Shown here piece after piece: positions 5,061 to 8,954 of a stretch of DNA of 8,954 nucleotides. The stretch lies in assembly GCA_937996605.1 (NCBI GenBank), contig CALKVB010000512.1, positions 1 through 8,954 of the forward strand, given 5' to 3'. The position numbers and the translations under genes were made by a program. Each line of letters begins with the position of its first letter. Position 1 is the first letter of the stretch. The notes under the pieces were generated by a model, which ran no database searches, was not told the DNA's origin, and saw nothing but the letters and a program-made list of their open reading frames with translations. The stretch comes from an uncultured Oxalobacteraceae bacterium. GTDB lineage: Bacteria; Pseudomonadota; Gammaproteobacteria; Burkholderiales; Burkholderiaceae_D.

Positions 5061-8000
5061 TCACTTCTCTAAAACTCGTTCAGAGCTCGGTAAATTCGTC
5101 TCTTTTTTAGTTTGATCCAACTTTTGCTTTTCTGCCTTTTGCTTTGCTAAAATCGCTTGACGTTCTTTGTTTTCTAATTCGGTTACGATCGGATTTTGCC
5201 AAGTACCCGTAATTCTTAACTCCTCGGTCGCCGCTCGTTTCAAAGGATCTTTAAATAAAAGCTGAGCCAAAAAGGTACTTAAACCAATCGCAGGATTTGC
5301 TATCAAACCATAGACTACCGAGGCTGCTCCAAAATTCAAATTAGCGATTCGCGCCACGTGCAGATCCTGTGTCTCTTTTACGATGTTAGCTGAGCCTTCA
5401 GCCAGAACCGTAGCACTGACGCTGCTCATCTTGAAGTTATCGGTGCTAGCAACACCATTAACAATAGCCGCCGAACCATTCACAGTATCGAAAGCAAAAC
5501 CTTCTGCGAACACATCGCGAAAATCAAGAAACAAGCGACGAGGCAATGATTGCATATTCAACACACCTATCAATTTTGCCACACCTCCATCCACTTTCAA
5601 GAACTGACCAGCACTTAACTTAAGCTCTAGTTTTCCAGAAAGGCTAGGTAAATCTAATTCAAATGGAAGACCGGTCCAACGTAACTCCCCTTCTAATTTA
5701 CCTTTACCAGAACGCAAAAAATCGACGAAACCCAAGCGGTCTAAGAGTTTTCCTGCATTGTAGATATCGAGTGAATAGTTTAACTGGGTTTGACTCAAAT
5801 CTTTGATCGATGACCATTTACCCGTTGCATTAAGTTCAGCATCTTCATTCTTTAAATGGAGTCGATCGATATTCCACTCTCTTCCATCTTGAGCCAGGGT
5901 ATTACTTGCAGAAAGGTCAGCGCGTCCAAACTTCTTTTCGAATAGTTCGAACTGATCAGCGTGAATTTCCAACGCTGGCAACTGCTTAGTTGTGTTTTTC
6001 GCTTGTAATAATTCACTAACATCAGCCGCTGCAGAGCGAGGAATATAGAGCCTTCCCAACTTCGCGGAGATTAGTCCATTCTGATATTTTTCATTTGGCT
6101 GTATCCATTCGATCGAGCCAGATGCTTGTTTCGATTCGACATTCGCTTGCCAAATTTTCCCCACACGAGAACCACCCAAGACGATCTTTTCGATTTTCTT
6201 GCCGAAAATCTGTAGCTCATCTGTGACCAATGATATTCGATTCGGAAATACGTATTGCATCATGTCCGAGTTGAGTGCGGCCTCTGTCTCTCCCGCACCA
6301 TTTGTCTTACTCGGAACCACCACTAAGTTTTTCCAATCATCGAGATTGACATTCTTAGACTCAACTTGCAACAACAAACCCTCTTCTGGTAGCCGTGGCA
6401 TGGCATTGACGGCGATCGCACCTCGCAGCACTTGGAATTTCGCATTCCGATCCGCCAGTCGTTTACGTTGGTAAACTGCTTGTAACACCTCTCCCGCATT
6501 TAATTTTATGATGTCACGTGTCTCATTTGTATCACCAGAAGTGTCTGTTTGCATGTCGAAATGAAGCGGCAAATTTACCGTCGGTTCCTTATTGAATGGC
6601 GTCGGAAAATCAATCCCAAAACCCTGCAGATTACTATCTACTTGCAGTTCTAACTGGCGACGTTTTACATTGATCTGAGCGAGATAACGACTATTTCCAG
6701 AAATGCGATTCAGTAGTGGCGCAAACTCCGCGCCTTCAAAATGTTTTTGTATCCCTTCACTTGTCGCCAAGCCGTCTAACTTAATTCGAATTGCGCCATC
6801 CTTTTGCGTGCCGCCATTTGCTATCAATGGGCCGCCGAGTGCATTCGCTTTCAGCGTATTTAAATTTACGCCACGCTCATTAAATTCTAACTTACCGCTC
6901 AAGCCCGACACTAACGGCAATCCTGGTTGCAAGACAGTATCATTCGCATTCAAGGTCAAGGCACCATAGACTTTCGAATCTATGATGGCATGCAAAGGTA
7001 ATTGCAGTTTAAGCGCGAGTTGTGCATTACCAGTTGCACTTGAATCATGCAAGAAATTCCCTAACCAATCATCGACGGGACTTGCTTTGACATAGTTGAA
7101 CATTCCTTGCAAAGAACCGGCCGCATTGCCATCAATCGTTAGCACTGCCTCATGACTCGCCAAGTCGGGAATCACCGCTAACACTTTAGACACGGGTACT
7201 TGATTTGTTTGTGCTGTTTCAGCTCGAATTTCCATACGCGCTTTATCAAACACAAAATTACCTTTGATGTTATCAATCACTGGCCAAAACGGCGAGACGC
7301 CATCTTTGGCTAGTACACCAGGTAAAAAATTTAACTTGCCATCGGCAATACTGCCACGCACTACAAACTCACCTGCACTCTTTTGCTTAGCGTCGATTGT
7401 AGTAAAAGGAAAATCCTGCAGTCGACCTTTCAGGCGCAAACTCACATTATTCGCTTTACCATCAAGTAAGGCATTTGCTAGCCAGTGGCGCAGGTGCTCA
7501 GGTGCTTTTTCTGGAATAAAGCGCGCAATAGTCTTGACGTCGAATCCTGTTAATTCGCCGGTCAAGTCCACAGCCCCGAGATCGACTTGACGCATATTTC
7601 GATGATGACTGCCATGTAGATGAGCGCTCGCTCCATTCTGTTCAAAACTCAATTCTTGTATTTCGAACTTGAAGTCTTCGTTATTTTGCAGTTCCCATTT
7701 TGCATTCATACGCAAAGCATCAAATGGCATTTCAGGGTCAACAAAATAACTGGGGAACTGCAAATGCAGCGCCTTCGAATCTAAACTTAAACGACCAGAC
7801 TTTTCATTGGCACTAATGCGACCACTTAAATTATCAAAACCTGGGATCGCAGGGAAGCCTGCTTTAGCAGCTTGCTTTCCAATTTTAGGGCGCGCCAATT
7901 GTGCTTTTAGAGGGCGCATCTGCAATTCAACAAACTCACCTTCGATACTATAAGTCGAAATTTCAGGAAAACTTCCCTGCCATCGCGCAGTGAAATCACG

Positions 8001-8954
8001 AAGTAAGCCTTTGGGCGCAACATCGATCAAGATTTGGCGTTGATCAGCAGGAATTGGAAGATGCTCAGCGAAATTCGCGAGCGAATGGAGATCTAGTGAC
8101 TTTGCATAGATTTCTACTTTTTCTGCTTGACCTTTACTTGCTGGTATAAAGGTTTCGCGCAAGCTCGTCGCTGGAAGTGCCAAGCCGCTACGGGTCTTCA
8201 TGGTCAAATTTTCGACCGCCAAGCTGTGCCCCGTTTGACCAAAAATATTCGGTAAATAGGGGTAATCTTTAATAACACGTTCTGATGCGATGATGCGACC
8301 GCTGACACTGGCCATATCAAGCTCAGGTAAATCTCGGCGGAAACGACCAAACACATCGTTCAATTGCACGTCCGCAGTAAAGTCTGACAAATGCCCAGAC
8401 TCAATTCGTACCCAACAACGCAATGCACCAAGTGCCTTCTCCAATTTAATCGGAAATGGGAAATATCGATGGATTTCTGGAATATCGGCCTGCTTCAGAT
8501 CGGCATACATATCTCCTGACCACGATGCCAGATCTAAACGCTTTTTCGCGAAAACAGACTGCTTAAGCGAACCTCGAATATCAATAGGTGCCGCCATGTG
8601 AGTCGGTGGCGTCGCCTGCAAAGCGAATTGGTGATTGCGCCATTTATTTTGCACTCTGAGATGCAGATTTTTGAGCCCGATTGGCGGCAATCCTAGCAAC
8701 TGATCATCCCAACTAACTTCACCGCCATTAATACTTAACTCTGTTTGTGCGAGTAGCCATTCAAGCACTTGCTCATTGCTGCCGCTTCCACCAGGATTAA
8801 TTCGAAAGCCCGCGACTTCAACCACGCCATCCGGCTTACGAAGAATCTGCAAACTAGGCGCAACTACCTCAAGCCGAGAAAACCGTAAGTCGAACACAAA
8901 CAAAGACCACCACGATATCTGTGTATGAATTTCAGGCAGCGACAGATCTGCCTT
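5061..8954 (-). CDS. yhdP: YhdP/AsmA-like envelope lipid-transport protein, N-terminus outside the window
   Basis: The frame is open from the right edge to the TGA at 5061-5063, giving 1297 visible residues. The first codons read KADLSLPEIHTQISWW, which in this family (TIGR02099, YhdP) follows an N-terminal inner-membrane helix, so roughly 60-100 residues are missing. A TTG at 8901-8903 is internal, not the start. YhdP belongs to the AsmA-like group with TamB and YdbH and supports phospholipid movement from the inner to the outer membrane across the periplasm. The long repetitive β-strand pattern fits a hydrophobic groove. Near the C-terminus an AsmA-like region contains IANPAIGLSTFLAQLLF (about 1218-1234), a hydrophobic or amphipathic segment. 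The last 40 residues form a charged Lys/Glu/Gln-rich tail. yhdP is next to tldD in E. coli as well. Confidence 0.93.
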   Translation of the reverse strand, partial: KADLSLPEIHTQISWWSLFVFDLRFSRLEVVAPSLQILRKPDGVVEVAGFRINPGGSGSNEQVLEWLLAQTELSINGGEVSWDDQLLGLPPIGLKNLHLRVQNKWRNHQFALQATPPTHMAAPIDIRGSLKQSVFAKKRLDLASWSGDMYADLKQADIPEIHRYFPFPIKLEKALGALRCWVRIESGHLSDFTADVQLNDVFGRFRRDLPELDMASVSGRIIASERVIKDYPYLPNIFGQTGHSLAVENLTMKTRSGLALPATSLRETFIPASKGQAEKVEIYAKSLDLHSLANFAEHLPIPADQRQILIDVAPKGLLRDFTARWQGSFPEISTYSIEGEFVELQMRPLKAQLARPKIGKQAAKAGFPAIPGFDNLSGRISANEKSGRLSLDSKALHLQFPSYFVDPEMPFDALRMNAKWELQNNEDFKFEIQELSFEQNGASAHLHGSHHRNMRQVDLGAVDLTGELTGFDVKTIARFIPEKAPEHLRHWLANALLDGKANNVSLRLKGRLQDFPFTTIDAKQKSAGEFVVRGSIADGKLNFLPGVLAKDGVSPFWPVIDNIKGNFVFDKARMEIRAETAQTNQVPVSKVLAVIPDLASHEAVLTIDGNAAGSLQGMFNYVKASPVDDWLGNFLHDSSATGNAQLALKLQLPLHAIIDSKVYGALTLNANDTVLQPGLPLVSGLSGKLEFNERGVNLNTLKANALGGPLIANGGTQKDGAIRIKLDGLATSEGIQKHFEGAEFAPLLNRISGNSRYLAQINVKRRQLELQVDSNLQGFGIDFPTPFNKEPTVNLPLHFDMQTDTSGDTNETRDIIKLNAGEVLQAVYQRKRLADRNAKFQVLRGAIAVNAMPRLPEEGLLLQVESKNVNLDDWKNLVVVPSKTNGAGETEAALNSDMMQYVFPNRISLVTDELQIFGKKIEKIVLGGSRVGKIWQANVESKQASGSIEWIQPNEKYQNGLISAKLGRLYIPRSAAADVSELLQAKNTTKQLPALEIHADQFELFEKKFGRADLSASNTLAQDGREWNIDRLHLKNEDAELNATGKWSSIKDLSQTQLNYSLDIYNAGKLLDRLGFVDFLRSGKGKLEGELRWTGLPFELDLPSLSGKLELKLSAGQFLKVDGGVAKLIGVLNMQSLPRRLFLDFRDVFAEGFAFDTVNGSAAIVNGVASTDNFKMSSVSATVLAEGSANIVKETQDLHVARIANLNFGAASVVYGLIANPAIGLSTFLAQLLFKDPLKRAATEELRITGTWQNPIVTELENKERQAILAKQKAEKQKLDQTKKETNLPSSERVLEK

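Noticed and set aside
5383..8601. Several plus-strand frames of 70-110 codons antisense to yhdP
   Set aside because: All lie within the long conserved yhdP frame and show no family resemblance or independent signals.

Overview
The window looks like chromosomal housekeeping DNA from a betaproteobacterium, most likely Burkholderiales and perhaps Oxalobacteraceae. This is inferred from the order yhdP – nitrilase – tldD – aroG, the protein sequences, and a GC content that looks mid-40s percent by eye. Species cannot be fixed from sequence alone. No mobile element, CRISPR array, tRNA or rRNA was seen.

Layout, left to right: (1) the 3' part of a plus-strand gene for a periplasmic-type retropepsin-like aspartic protease; (2) a terminator shared with the convergent aroG; (3) aroG on the minus strand, encoding a Phe-type class I DAHP synthase; (4) a 320-base non-genic interval upstream of aroG that holds a full transcription attenuator: promoter, 23-codon leader ORF rich in Phe and Tyr, competing antiterminator segment, and a terminator with a U-tract; (5) a minus-strand flavoprotein gene of the iodotyrosine-deiodinase branch of the nitroreductase family, with its own likely promoter; (6) a minus-strand cluster reading yhdP (5' end outside the window) → carbon-nitrogen hydrolase → tldD, closed by a hairpin terminator.

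The most interesting element is the aroG leader (about 1544-1713, minus strand). Its leader peptide begins MFAVRFYFHFYFSYS: five Phe and three Tyr in the first 14 codons. It is followed by a GC stem and a run of U. A 7-base copy of the terminator's 3' arm lies ten bases before the leader stop codon, where a ribosome finishing the peptide would hide it. This predicts that shortage of charged tRNA-Phe or tRNA-Tyr raises aroG expression. The encoded enzyme also keeps the residues that bind inhibitory Phe in E. coli AroG, so entry to the shikimate pathway appears to be controlled at both RNA and protein level.

The yhdP/nit/tldD cluster combines an envelope phospholipid-transport protein, a small-molecule amidase (possibly for deaminated glutathione) and half of the TldD/TldE peptidase. 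yhdP and tldD are also neighbours in E. coli, so the linkage is old, but no shared function is evident from the sequence.
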